Position numbers and translations under genes: made by a program. The notes below the pieces were generated by a model, which was given only the letters and a program-made list of their open reading frames with translations, was not told the DNA's origin and did not search any database. Positions 23,528-35,300 of a stretch of DNA of 64,000 nt are shown piece after piece; position 1 is the stretch's first letter, and each line of letters starts with the position of its first letter. This DNA comes from Coprinopsis marcescibilis (taxonomy: Eukaryota > Basidiomycota > Agaricomycetes > Agaricales > Psathyrellaceae). The DNA lies in NCBI GenBank assembly GCA_004369085.1, contig ML210237.1, positions 1 through 64,000 of the forward strand, in the 5' to 3' direction.

Positions 23528-23830
23528 GCGGCACTCCGATTCACCAGCTTCAACTTTCGAGATTTCCGAGGCTGAAGTATCAAGTTATTCAAGGTACAGA
23601 CGCGCCGAAATGCCTCCGATTCTTAACGGAAGAAAGTTTCCCACACGTGCTAAATGCTGGCGGGATATACGCAGTGCGCACAGTCCATTACTACAAAATG
23701 AATGGTTGGTCTTATAAACGCAAGCGATTGTGTTCGTATTCGAAAGGAGAGGGTATATGAAAAGAGTGTCAGTGTCGTCATGGGTTTCGTATCATTGGTA
23801 ATGGTCGCTCAAAGTCAATCCTTAATGGTT

Positions 23831-25890
23831 TCATCGTTGAGCAAATGTCAAGCGTGGCGTTGTTTTATCGAATGCTTGAGACGCATAGGCAAAATCTAGG
23901 GGAAAATGAGTCGGTTCTCCTGACTTTAATAAGAGGGGTGGATGATAACTTACCGATAGGCGAGGTAAAGTTGGTGACAGCCGGGTTAAGGTTTGAATAG
24001 TGATTGTGCATAGAGAGGTTAGACTCGGTCAGAACACTGTCGCCAACACCACCCATTTCCACGTCTTTGCCACGCCTTCGGTTAGGACGAATGGGTAGGT
24101 GAGGCCGCTCATCTTCTGACCATCGTTTACGATCATATGGAGGATGCCGATGGTCATCATCGGTCAATCCATCGACGTCTTGAAGAGTAACATTAGTCTT
24201 GACTGGGGAATTCGTAAGGAGGTATGTACCCCCAGCGCTTGATCCTTTCTGACTCCGGCTGTCGACGTATTGCGACATATCTAACTGTGAACTCGGATTA
24301 GCATCAGTCGTGGCCACGCCGTGCGCGCGAGTGCGTTTACGCTCTTTGACGGCATCGCGAGCAGCAATTTCTCCTTCGATAGATCGAGGGAAGAATATCT
24401 GCAGAAGTCATTAGTCGATGAAGAGCAACATATATAGCCCAATGCAAGACATACTACGAGAGTGATAGCTGAGGAGATGGTGCATCCAAAGCCGGCGAGA
24501 ATTACAAGGAAGTCTGTGCAATTCGTCAGCATTGTCAACAACTATTACCAATGGTACCGCATACCAGTATACGCCATCTTCTCATTTATGTGATTATGTG
24601 GCCTGACTCCGTCAACACCAAGAATAAGAAGGGGGATGGTGAATAGGAAACGAAAAGCAACCCGAATCGACTGGGTCTTGGTCAGTACGAGCGGGAAGAC
24701 CACCAAAAGCAGACCACTCACATTCAGTTCTGAGAATTTGGTCAACCGAACAATGGTGCTGGTGTCAACGCCTTCTCTCCTCTATTCGGATGTTAGGATA
24801 CCTCGGTGTCAGATGATATCAAAAGTCTGCACTCACGAGATTGTCGAGGAAGCTAGGGAAGGTCCATCTATAGGGGCGGTGTAAGAATCATTAGCAGACG
24901 AGGTAGCCATATTTGTAGCCGCACAGGATGGGTGTAAACCACAAAGTCAATGATAGGCTTCCTAGGCTTCCAGCCAAAAACGTATATGCTTCCGCCTTGA
25001 CATGTATCAGTTTTGATGGGCCAAACTGAAGGGTGGAGAGACAAGCACACCTTTGCCAAGTCACTTCTGGTTAAGATGGTGACCAAAGGCATGTACGCAA
25101 CGGCCACGCAGGAACCCACAACCCAGGTCTTGAAGTAAAGACTTTGGAACCAATTTTGTTGTGATGAGCCGGAATTGACAAGGAAGAGCCAGAAACACAG
25201 CTCTGTGTCGGGTGTTAGCCATCCCCGAAGCAAGTTGCATGTGTAGATTGCTACCTTCCAAGTGAGTTACCCTGGTTCAGATTGTTGTTAGACGGTGAAG
25301 GACAGGACACGAATTATCGCAGAGGACTTACATTTCAAGACCCCATGAAATAGAGAACAACAGCATCAGAGGGAATACCGCTTCATGCGCTGTTTTACCC
25401 CATTGACTGTAGGGCTTTGGAATGATGTCTGAGAGCGACGATGATAACGGCTAAGTTTGACGGGATTCGGTTCTGGAGTTTTGACCACGTACCTCCAGTT
25501 AAGGGGTGAACAATGAAGCCTTCATCGTACTTTATGATCGTTATACCCAGCGCGAACGTAAATATTAGTGGCACTGTTATTATATACGAATACTACAACT
25601 ATGTCAGACCACTAATTGAGAAACCATTCTCGAGACTCACCGTCATAATCCGTTTGAATGCTCCACTATTTGGCCCATTATCCCATCTACGACGAACGTC
25701 AGCAAGTTCTCCTGGAGCCCGAAAAACACACGACCGACCTCAAACACTTGAATCTATCGAAGGACCACAAATGGAAGACGAGGAATGTCGCGAGCTATGG
25801 TTGAAGTCATCCGATTAGGGCCGGGACTTCCTTGAGACTCGGGGCGAGTGAGTGAGTACGCACCAACGCAATCAACAACGACCAGACCAT
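23831..25890 (-). CDS. Polytopic membrane protein of unknown function, 14 exons
   Basis: Fourteen short exons (25890-25864, 25794-25739, 25686-25641, 25592-25493, 25428-25332, 25271-25255, 25202-25051, 24995-24925, 24867-24837, 24781-24722, 24670-24565, 24513-24455, 24398-23954, 23895-23831) join without a stop into 443 residues. About seven or eight hydrophobic segments are visible, including LLIALLATFLVF, YIITVPLIFTFALGI, EAVFPLMLLFSISWGL, LCFWLFLVNSG, FLFTIPLLILGVDG and FLVILAGFGCTISSAITLVI. A polar, Ser/Asp/Arg-rich C-terminal tail of about 170 residues follows. The topology resembles a seven-TM receptor with a long cytosolic tail, but no GPCR signature was recognised. I believe it belongs to a conserved fungal family without assigned function. 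It contains one of the highest intron densities in the window, with exons as short as 17 bases. The start is the least certain point. Confidence 0.75.
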
Positions 25891-26727
25891 AAATGTGGAT
25901 GGTGATGTGTGTGTCATTGTGTTGGGACCCTAGAAAAAGAAAAGAATGGACGGGTAGGATTGGAGAAATTCACCCCTGGCGAACGATGCCAACTTTCAGG
26001 TTGTCGAAAAGGGAATAGTCAAGACCAAACCGCGGGGTGAACGAATAGAAAGGTTCCACATGATACTAAATATTTGACTTGCTGAGTTTCATCAGTGATG
26101 TTTAGCAATTCGAATGATTGCAACCCAAGGCAAATGCTTGGGTCACAAAGCCACATGGCCCACAAACGGTTTAGAATTTGATCCATGCGGTGCAGAACCA
26201 TCGCGACGGTTTCCTGTCGCAAAGCACTGCGAATGCCCACTAAAGATATGCAAACGTGATCTCGCAATCAAAGAGATAAATGCGTATGGCCATGTGTTAC
26301 GTATCTGTGGCTCTCTGCACACGGACATGTAGGAATCGGAAGAGAGGAAGATGGATGCAAGAACGGAAAGAACCATTGAAATGTATCCGAGCAATTGCAA
26401 CCGAAACAGCCAACAAAGATTTGCACATGCTTGTCAGAGGCCTTATCAAGCCGAAAGTTCGGCGCTTAGCATTGCTCTGATACTCAGCAGTCTCCAGAAT
26501 TCATTTGCGGTTCAAAAAGCCCAGAAAACAATACGGAAAGGGCAAACGGCGATAGCGTCTCAACGTTCTCAACGACAGACTGCGGATTCTGTAGGCGGTG
26601 CGAAAATTCGGTATTGATTGAATTTGGACCTCGCGGCGTCCAGATCATCCGAACCCAGGGACCGCTAATTTCAAGTTTCATTCGCGACGCCAAATCCCCA
26701 ACAACGGCGACCAACAAAAAGTCGGCT
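25891..26727. other. Divergent intergenic region
   Basis: This stretch lies between the start of the polytopic membrane protein gene (minus) and the ankyrin gene (plus). Frames of up to 127 codons overlap on both strands without recognisable domains. It should contain both promoters; no TATA box stood out. Confidence 0.35.
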
Positions 26728-27380
26728 ATGCAGCTGCAGATCGACGACGACGAGAGGGACGACCTCTTTCTCTCCTGCAGATACGGCGATGTCGACGATG
26801 TCAAAGAGTTTGTCAAAAAACACGGCAATTCATCGCTATCATATCTTCGTGATGACAACCAAAACACCGTCCTGCATATGGTCTCCGCTAACGGGCACCT
26901 AGGTACGTCCTAAGATGCGGTGCTCTTCCTAATTTCAGGTTCAGGAACTCAAATGTTGTCATAGACCTCCTCAAGTATCTGCTGGAGATCGTGCCCCCAT
27001 CGTTGTCGTCCACCCAGAACAATGCAGGTTCTACACCGTTGCATTGGGCGGCGCTGAACTCCCAGTTGGAGGTGGCGAAAGCATTAGTGGGGTTTCCGGC
27101 AGGACCTGGAGTTGATCTGATTGATATAAAAAACGCAGTGGGCCATTCGCCTTTAGCAGATGCGGAGTTGTCGGGTTGGGATGAAGGCGCTCGATGGCTC
27201 GTGGAGGTCATGAACCTAGATCCCGAAGAAAACGGCCAAGATGAAGCCGATTCCACACTACCTGACGGGCAGGATATCATGGTGGAAATAGAGGATGCAA
27301 GCGGGGAGATTGCTAAAATCAGCATCTCAAAGGGGTCCACAGCGGCTTCAGAAAACACTTCGTCGAAAGCCTCATCATGA
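26728..27380 (+). CDS. YAR1: Ankyrin-repeat protein, Yar1-like
   Basis: Two exons (26728-26902, 26965-27380) encode 196 residues, the same size as yeast Yar1 (200). Two clear ankyrin repeats read NTVLHMVSANGHLDLLKYLL and STPLHWAALNSQLEVAKALV, preceded by an LFLSCRYGDVDDVKEFV repeat and followed by GHSPLADAELSGWDEGARWL. The C-terminus is acidic (LDPEENGQDEAD) and ends in a Ser-rich tail. Yar1 is a dedicated chaperone of ribosomal protein Rps3, protecting it between nucleus and small-subunit assembly; the match in length, repeat arrangement and acidic tail supports that role by inference. The ATG at 26728 is the first that leads directly into the repeat array. Confidence 0.8.
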
Positions 27381-29387
27381 CCGATGGGCACAGACAAGCG
27401 CTGCGCCCTGTGTATTGACATGACACCTACACGCATGGTCATTGTTGTTTTGATTGTCGAAATGCATTATCCTTCTGTTCCTCTTAATCGACATGTCTGT
27501 ATAACAGGTTCCATGGGAAGCAGTCCTTCGATTTTCTCCACCGGTGGATCGACCATTGTTTTTGTGAATTTACCAGCCTTATTCTCGTTCAACAGGGCAC
27601 ATATCTTCAAAGTTGGTGACGCAAACAGCGATCCACCCTTGCTTTTCCCAAGATCTTATAATTACCTCCCCGTGACACGACAGCTTGTGTGGAGATAACC
27701 CAAGCATTCCCCGTCATTTACACTCCGGGATGCCTCCCATTCGAAACAAATTCGAAATCGATCAACGCAAGCCACCACTCTCCAATATACGTCTGTGGGA
27801 CAGAAGGCTCGTCCCCGAAATTTCAATGGCAGTTACGTCTTCCGCTATCTTTCGATGACGCCTGATTGATATCCGGTCATGAAGGACACCATCGTCTCTT
27901 CACATTTCCTCGGAATACAACGCATGCACTTTCAGACGGTCCTGAACTCCTGGACTTTCGGCTCGAGCGTTCCGCTTTGTTTCTAAGGTGGGCGACTGAT
28001 TGCTTCGAGAAATCGAAATATGCTCTTGCAAGGTTCATCCAGAACGCTGAGTTGTTTCAATTTCTTCTATTTGAAATACAAAGGTAACATTGGGACAAAA
28101 CCCCTGGGGTTCTGCAAACTTCTGCTTCGCGCTCGTTAATATCTTGTGACGACCGTCGAAGTCGCTAGTCGCTTGAGCCTCATGGCCGCTCAAGACAAGT
28201 TCAGAGGGACACATGATGTTCCAGAAGACGCCGTACTAATTCAAATCCGTAATGTTCCCCAGTCATTACTAGTCAATTTCGCTTTTTCAGATCTAATCCG
28301 CTCGGTGCGATCGCCTCATGTTCTTCTACACCACTTTCTATAAGGTTCTGATAGGATTGAGTCAATCCTTCATCAAAATCGTAAAACAAATACGAAGGGG
28401 ACCAGGTGAAAGGTTAAGATCTTTTGATCTAAGACCCTGTATGCAGGGCATGTATCAACTAATAAGCGCTTTAGATTCCGTTTCCAATTCGCTCCTGAAA
28501 TAAAGAAGGGTCAAATTGGAAGGCCGTGCCTCCTTGTCTCCGCTGGGTAGGGTACGTATGTAACAGAAACTCGGTCGGATGGTATGTGGCTTTCATATTG
28601 ATTGTGGGCATTCCACCGATTTACCCGGTTTCTGACCCTTATTTCGCGACGTGCTTGAACGAGATCTTGTCATGTTTCCTCTTGGAATTCCAAAGATTTA
28701 TGAGCTTACTGTCTGCAATATTCGGCCATGGCCTAGTTCTTTGATTCAAAAATAGATCTGGGGTTGTTCAAGTGCTTACCATCCGGAAGCAAGTCCGTCG
28801 GGTTAGACATTCAAAAGATGTACTCAAGCTCGTGACAGTTTTCGAGAGGTCTGGCAGGGACTCATATCCTATGGACCACTTGTATGCTACTTTTTGTTAT
28901 GTAGACGCCAGGTACCCTTCGCTGGGCTGTTATCTCGGATGTGTTTATACGCACCGCAGTCAAAGTAGATTTCCTTGGCCACCGCCTAGTCCGATACTTT
29001 ATTCAACTTCTCTCAGTGGCGAAAACGAGTTTAGCCCGATTTGTAGTGAATATTCATTACGCAAATCGGACTGAATTGCCTCCAAACGAACAGGAACCCG
29101 CTAAAGTTCTTTGCGAAAAAGCTCCACGGGATGTTGGGGTATGTTTCTGATTTAATTAAATATGAAGGCACTGGAGGTCCGGATTATTGGGGACTTGGTT
29201 GGAGCCAATCCTACTACGCAGCTTACAGATTCAGGAAGACGAAGATCGACCCCCCTCTTGCCAATCGTGATAAAAACCTGGCCTTTATAGTATAAACAGG
29301 ACTGGCTTATAAGCCAGCGACCAATTGACAGGATACCCAACCAGAACGCCCCAGTACACAACTCGAACAGCACTTGCTCTTTCTCTT
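27381..29387. other. Gene-poor stretch, no recognisable gene
   Basis: In two kilobases there is no recognised family. Small frames (60-100 codons) are scattered without coherent splice chains. Base composition is visibly richer in A and T than the neighbouring genes, especially after 28000. No terminal repeats or transposase motifs were seen. The right end presumably holds the promoter of the flavin oxidoreductase gene. Confidence 0.45.
29291..29296 (+). promoter_or_regulatory. Possible TATA box of the flavin oxidoreductase gene
   Basis: A TATAAA run lies about 92 bases before the start codon at 29388. The position is compatible with a fungal TATA element; no transcript start is known. Confidence 0.3.
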
Positions 29388-32060
29388 ATGGTGCCAATTA
29401 ATCCATCTATCGAACCTTTGCCCAAGGAACTGTACGACGAGCTCGTTTCAGTTTGCAGAGGCCCCGTCGTTCTAAACGACGACGCAGAGTGGGTTCTCGA
29501 TGTTAGATTGCTCCACGCCCAGCGGTACTCACCTCATGCCGTCTAGCTTTGTGAACTATGCCACTATATTCAACGGCAATGTCGAAACCAGGGCCAAAGC
29601 CGTCGCGTGTCCGCTGGATGCGGAAGACGTTAGCAGGTACGTTTACGCAACGTTTACACTCTGACCGACTGGCCCGTTGACCACCGATCGCACAGGATTG
29701 TCCTCTTCTGTACCAAGCATGGTCTATCGCCCTCTGTGAAAGCCGGCGGTTACGGTACCGCAGGCTGGGCTATTGGGGGTGACCTTATCATCGACCTCAG
29801 CAAGATAACTGAAGTCGATATTGAGCGCCCTCATCTCGATGGCTCCTTCACCAGCTTACGCGACGTGGCTTCTGCTAATAGCAAGGGCAAGGGTGCGGTT
29901 GAAACCCGCACTGGCGCTGGCAAACGGCGCCGCGAGGACGATGCGAGCCTCAGATTTTACGACAATGCCTCCCACACTGTCGCCTCACTCCTGTCTGGTG
30001 CTGTTCTCGCTGACCTGGAGCGTATCAATGCCACGGCGGGGATCTCTTTGGATGGTCCCTCCCCCAATGTCCGACGTCGCCTCGACATAGACACGGTTAT
30101 GCCAGTCATTAGTTCCCGCCAGATCTCCCAGGAGTCCAACGATTCCTCCAACTCTGGCCTAGCAAGCGATAGCAACCTGTCTGGTGTCTCGACCGTGGCG
30201 ACTTCCCCTTCTCCAGGTCTAGCAGACATCCCAATGTTCACTCTCCCAACGCATTCGTTGGCGGAAACCAACATTGGTAAAGCGTCCGATGCGGAGGAAA
30301 GCCCATTTGGATACCTCGACGACCCCAACGACTTTCCCGTCGCCGCCCCACCTTCAGCGGTGCAAGCATCATACAACCCCCACGCACGCCTTCATACCTG
30401 GGGCTCCGGATCGAACACGGTTCTCAATGATCAGCAATTGTTTGGAGGTCAACTCAGTGTCCCCGTTCAGGCGGAAGCTATCTATCCACACGCATTCGTG
30501 ACTTTTGGTGCTGGAATGAGGCAGAAGGAAATTGACACATTCACGGCAAAGAATAAGCTAGAGGCAAGATATATCACTGGACACGGAGACGGAATCCCCT
30601 ACCACGTTCCTTTGTGCGCAGCTTCCTTTTTTATTTATTAAAAGGCGCTGATAATGACCATTTCCATTTAGCTCGGCGCACCCAGTGGGCTCCTCTATCA
30701 TGCTTCTGGGAGGCTTTGGCTTCTTAAGCAGGCTTCATGGGCTCAGCATTGATAATCTGGTCGAGGTCGAGATGGTATTGGCCGATGGCCGTATCGTTGT
30801 CGTCAACGAGCATGAATATCCTGGTAAGCCTTATGCTCATCTGAGATTAAGGTGCGCTAACGTATCCAAACCAGATTTGTGGTGGGCCGTGCGGGGAGGT
30901 GGAACCGCGCTTGGAATTGCAACCCGGTACAAAGCCAAAGCGTACCCAGTTCCTGTCGTGTTTGCCGGAAATCTCATCTAGTGGGTTGATCCAAGGGCCG
31001 TTGTTCTGACTACTGATTTTTCCGGTTTAGCCGTTTCAACAAGGCCACTGCCCCCTCCCTCATCAAACATTTTAGAGACTGCGTCAAAGGCGCTCCTCGT
31101 GAACTCTATGCGAATGTCTTGTTGACGGCTGGCCCCCAAGGGAAAGATTCCTTGGCCGTTGTGCAGCTTTGCTACGTCGGACCACGGGAGAAGGGTCAGG
31201 AATATCTTGCTGCAATCAGTTCTTGGACCGGAGAACGATGCTTGTTGAATGAAGTGGACGAGAAGAGTTTCTTGCATCAGCAAGATAGTGTAGCCCAGGT
31301 CCTTCGGGGCAAAGGTGAGCGCCACATCAACAGCCACGCCCTAGACCTCCCATCTCTGACCGTCTCTCCAGCCGGCCGACAATGGTTCATTCGATCTGCC
31401 CTTATATCCGCACTTCCGGACGACATCATTCATACGACTGTTCTTCAATTTGCGGACACTCCGGTTGGTTGCAGTAAGTGCCTTTGATGATGATAGATAT
31501 ACTTTAAGCCGCCTCTGACTCTCTCGGTTCAGCCTGGCTTTTCGAGTTGGCGGGTGGCGCTGTCAGCGACTTTGACGATAATGTTGTTCCCAAAGCTCAG
31601 CGAGAGGCCTTGTTCACGATTGCCGCACTCCACCAGTGGGAGATGGATGCGAACGATGACAGATGCATCGAGACCGCCGAGGAGGTGAGTCCTGAACCCG
31701 GAGAACCTTGTGTTACTTGAGTCTGATGTGGTGTTTCTCAGTGGATCGCTGATACCCTCAAGCCCGTTCACGTCGGTGGTGCATTCCCCAGTGTAAGTGG
31801 TCTTCCACGTCTACCGAGAGTCACGTAGCTAAATGGATTGATAAAAGTTCCTCGGGCGACACGAAACTCCTGATCGCATCAAAGCGTCGTTTGGCGTTAA
31901 TTGGGAGCGTTTAATTGAGATTAAGAAGATTTATGATCCTAGGAATCTCCTGCAGAACAGCTACTGGCCGCTGAACAAGGAAGGAGAGACTGTTGACCCC
32001 CGTACCCACGAGCCACCCACTCCTGCTTACCTCGACTCTTGGGAAAGGGCCGCCATTTAA
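29388..32060 (+). CDS. FAD-binding (PCMH/BBE-like) oxidoreductase with a large internal insertion
   Basis: Coding exons are about 29388-29636 (with a frame break near 29523), 29696-30613, 30672-30823, 30875-30980, 31031-31314, 31372-31473, 31533-31683, 31741-31791 and 31848-32060. The FAD-binding domain is recognised from AVACPLDAEDVSRIVLFC, KAGGYGTAGWAIGGDLIIDL, PVGSSIMLLGGFGFLSRLHG and DLWWAVRGGG; the C-terminal BBE element is YDPRNLLQNSYWPLN. A hydrophilic Ser/Asp/Pro-rich insertion of about 210 residues (about 29840-30470) splits the flavin domain and carries a KRRRED basic patch. The histidine that covalently binds flavin in classical BBE enzymes (GGH) is Tyr here, and no cysteine precedes the second motif, so flavin is probably held without covalent bonds. 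The substrate is unknown. Between HAQR and GTHLMPSSFVNY the reading frame shifts; either a 22-base intron or a one-base error. Confidence 0.8.
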
Positions 32061-32335
32061 ACGAACGTCCAATCTATTCATCTCTATCGTTTAACCCATA
32101 TGACGAGTATATCTTGCTTCCTGTTTCGATACAAATGTACAGTCCCAATCTACGCATATGCATATTTAAACAATGATTACCCCTGATGTGCTTGCTAAGA
32201 TACAATGTGAGGTCGACCCCTGTGCTAATACAATACATACATACAGCATCCTAGCTACGATGACAACGCCGTTACAATATAGTGTGCTAAAACGGTAAGC
32301 AGATATAAAACAACATAGTGTGAGTGATATGTGAA

Positions 32336-35300
32336 TCATATGGGCAGATTGATAGGTTCAAGGAAGCTCGCCAATGCCCATCCAACGTTTCCGTTCCTGT
32401 CTCTGCAGAGCAGCAAGCAGTCCTCGCCATCGTCGACATATAATGGGAGTTTGGGATGTATGCTCGGGTGCCCTGCTTCTTGTAGGACTTCGTATAAATC
32501 CCCTTCGCGCAGTGCGAAGAAGGGGAAGCTAAAGTAGGAAACCGACGCTGGCGGTTGGCATGGATGGATGACGGAGCATACATATTTCGCTGGCTTGCCA
32601 ACCCAGCTATCCCGGTGACTGCTGGATAACGGTCGGGCATCGTGCTCGGGATTAAGTGGCGGAACGGGCGGAGAGTCTTGGCTCTCTGCTCCTGCTTTGA
32701 AGAAGGAGGTGACAGAGCTGGAGCGCTGTCGGCTATGGGACGGTCGGCTCTTTGAGCTGTCCGATTTCCTCTTTGAGCTGCTGCTACGGGAGAAAAGACG
32801 CCCGGATCGTTCGGGTTCTTGGGTATCCTTGTGCGAGTCATCGGGTTCCAAAGGCGTTGAGTACGGGTGGTATATCTGCGGGCCGCGGTGCAAATATTCA
32901 TATTCATCGTACGAGCCGTGTCCGTCCTGTATAGCTGACGTGTTCCTCCGGTACATCCCCGGAGGATTGTGCTCCAAAATATCTGTGGGGAGGGGCATGC
33001 TCTTGCGCCTCGGGATTGCTGACGAGGTGTGTGGTTGAAGGTCTTGATGATAGTTGAGAGGGCGGGAAGACTCTTCACGCTCAGATTTACGACGGGGCGA
33101 TTTACCCTTAGTGGTTCGGCTGGTCGAAAAGAGGCTGTCGCTGGAACTGTGGCGTTGGAGGCTGCGATTTGTGTCAGGCATGGTGCGACCACGACTACGA
33201 CCAGAGCCTGGTGCTAAAGGTTGCGGATGCGAAACATAGCTTGAATTGTGAGAAGAGAAGGAACCGTCCATGGAGGAATGCTTGCTGCCAATGGAAGGTT
33301 TCCGGAGTGCATGCGCAGGATCCAAGCTTGACAGCATGGAATGAACAGCACTCGCCGGGGGTCGCGCACGTTCTGGTTCCTGGTATATTTTCTTGGCTTG
33401 ATTTATGTTGAGCGAGGCGACGACCTCATCAACATCTTGCCAGCGAGCTTTCCATACGCTGATAGTCTCCTCGTGGCCTGCGTTCATCTCTCCATCCACA
33501 CGGAGCATCTCCCAAAGCTCTCCCCATCTGTCCCTAACATCCTTCCAAAAGCGTGTCTGGATGTCGGCAAGCCGTCTGACGGATATAGCCATTCCTCTGT
33601 GCAATAACTCGAGATAGGTTGGAAGATCAGCTGCAAGCTGTCCACGAAGAGCGAGGTAATTCGTGGACGCGGCAAGCAAGGCCGGTGGCGGTCGGTTCTT
33701 GGCAGATACGTTCATGTTGAGTAGGTGCCAGTGAAACGGTTCCTGTTCTTGCATAGAGGCTATGAGTTTGTAGGGCTGGCTCATCGTCTTGAGAAGATGT
33801 GCGATTTCCTTGAGGAGCCTTTCGTTGATGATGGCCTCGAGGTCGACGCAGAGAGGCATCAACTGCAGCTCTACGACGGCCAAGAATGCTTCGAACGCCT
33901 CGCTGCCCTGGTCGGACGACAGTCCGATGACCTTTCCAAAGCTGATTGACCACGCCCTCAAACCTCCAACGACCTTTGACATGGACCGAGCCCAATCGAC
34001 AACGTTCTTGGCGAACTGCTGGGCGAATAGTTCGATGCGTTTGAGTTCCTGGCTCATCCGTTCCACCTGGGACGCTTCTCCATTATCGTCGTTGTGCGGA
34101 CCCTTGGCGGTGCCCGGCCGCAGATTCTTCATCTTGCTGAGGTTTACTGTTGCGGCGACGGTGACATTGACTGGTTTCTTCTTCGATGTGAGTACGTCTT
34201 TGACGACCTCTGCTCTCCGGCGAATTTCGTTGACATTGCGAGCAACTTCTTCCATCTTGGAACGAGCATCCTTGAGGTTTTGTTTGTCGGGATGCTGATC
34301 AGGGGTCTCGTCGATAATAGCGGAGAGAAGAAGAGGGTATTTCAGTAGCCGTTGGACGGGTTTGATCAGTAATGAGGCAAGATCCCATGCGTGCGATAGT
34401 GAGGATGCGACGGTCTGTGTATATGCAAGGTAAGCTTGAAGAGCGGGCGTCTGTGGAAGAGCATGTAGATGCTGTAGTGCTGTAGGATGTCGAGTAATGT
34501 AGTATTGGTATGGTCGTTCCAGATCAGGGGTCTTGAGAGAAAGGTATCAGTGCTTGGATAAACGATACTATAGAGTATGTTGGGCGTACTATGCGAAGAA
34601 AGAGGTCGCCCACGCAGTCATCCCCGGTCCCTCCTTCGACCAGGGCCCCCAAGGCGGCTTCCAGCTCCTCGCTGAACATGTCTGAAAACAATGCGAGTTC
34701 AGATATGTTGCTGAATATGGTTCTGGCGTCTTCTTGGGTCATCGGTGGCCCCAGAGAAGCTGTTGAGGAGTCAGACGCCGTTGATAGCGTGCGCGATGAA
34801 GAGGCTGAAGAGTTGGGAGGCGAAGCGGGCAGATTCTGGATAGGAACGGTTTGCCCTTTTTTGTCAAAGACTTTAGGTTGGTTCGCGATGAGGATGGAGA
34901 CGACTTACCGAGGGCCAGAGGTATATGCACCTCGCGAATGAGGGCGAGGTCGGATGCGTATGCACGCTCCGAAGAGAGCAATTCATGGAGCGCGTGCTGT
35001 CGCTTCGTCATTGTCCGTTTCGACGAGACTGCTGCTGGTGTCTGGCCTGACGAAGTCGAGGACGATGAATCGCTCTTGCGAGTCACCCTAGATCTGGCGT
35101 CGAGCGAAGCAGCGATGGGCGAATCCGGCCGAACTGCAAGAGATTTGGGAAACGACTGCTCGACGGAGACGCCATTGACGGCGTCCAGGAGATCGTCAAT
35201 GGAGGCAAAGAGCGAGTCTCGTTCGTTCATGGCAGTCTCTCCGACGACAGAGAACGGTGGACTGTCGGCGCTGGCTCTCCGTGAGCTAGCTGTGTGCTGG

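Noticed and set aside
32287..33192. 301-codon minus-strand frame overlapping the 3' half of the RhoGEF gene
   Set aside because: Alternative frame of the disordered Ser/Arg-rich region; no domain recognised and the RhoGEF frame continues into a clear SH3 domain.
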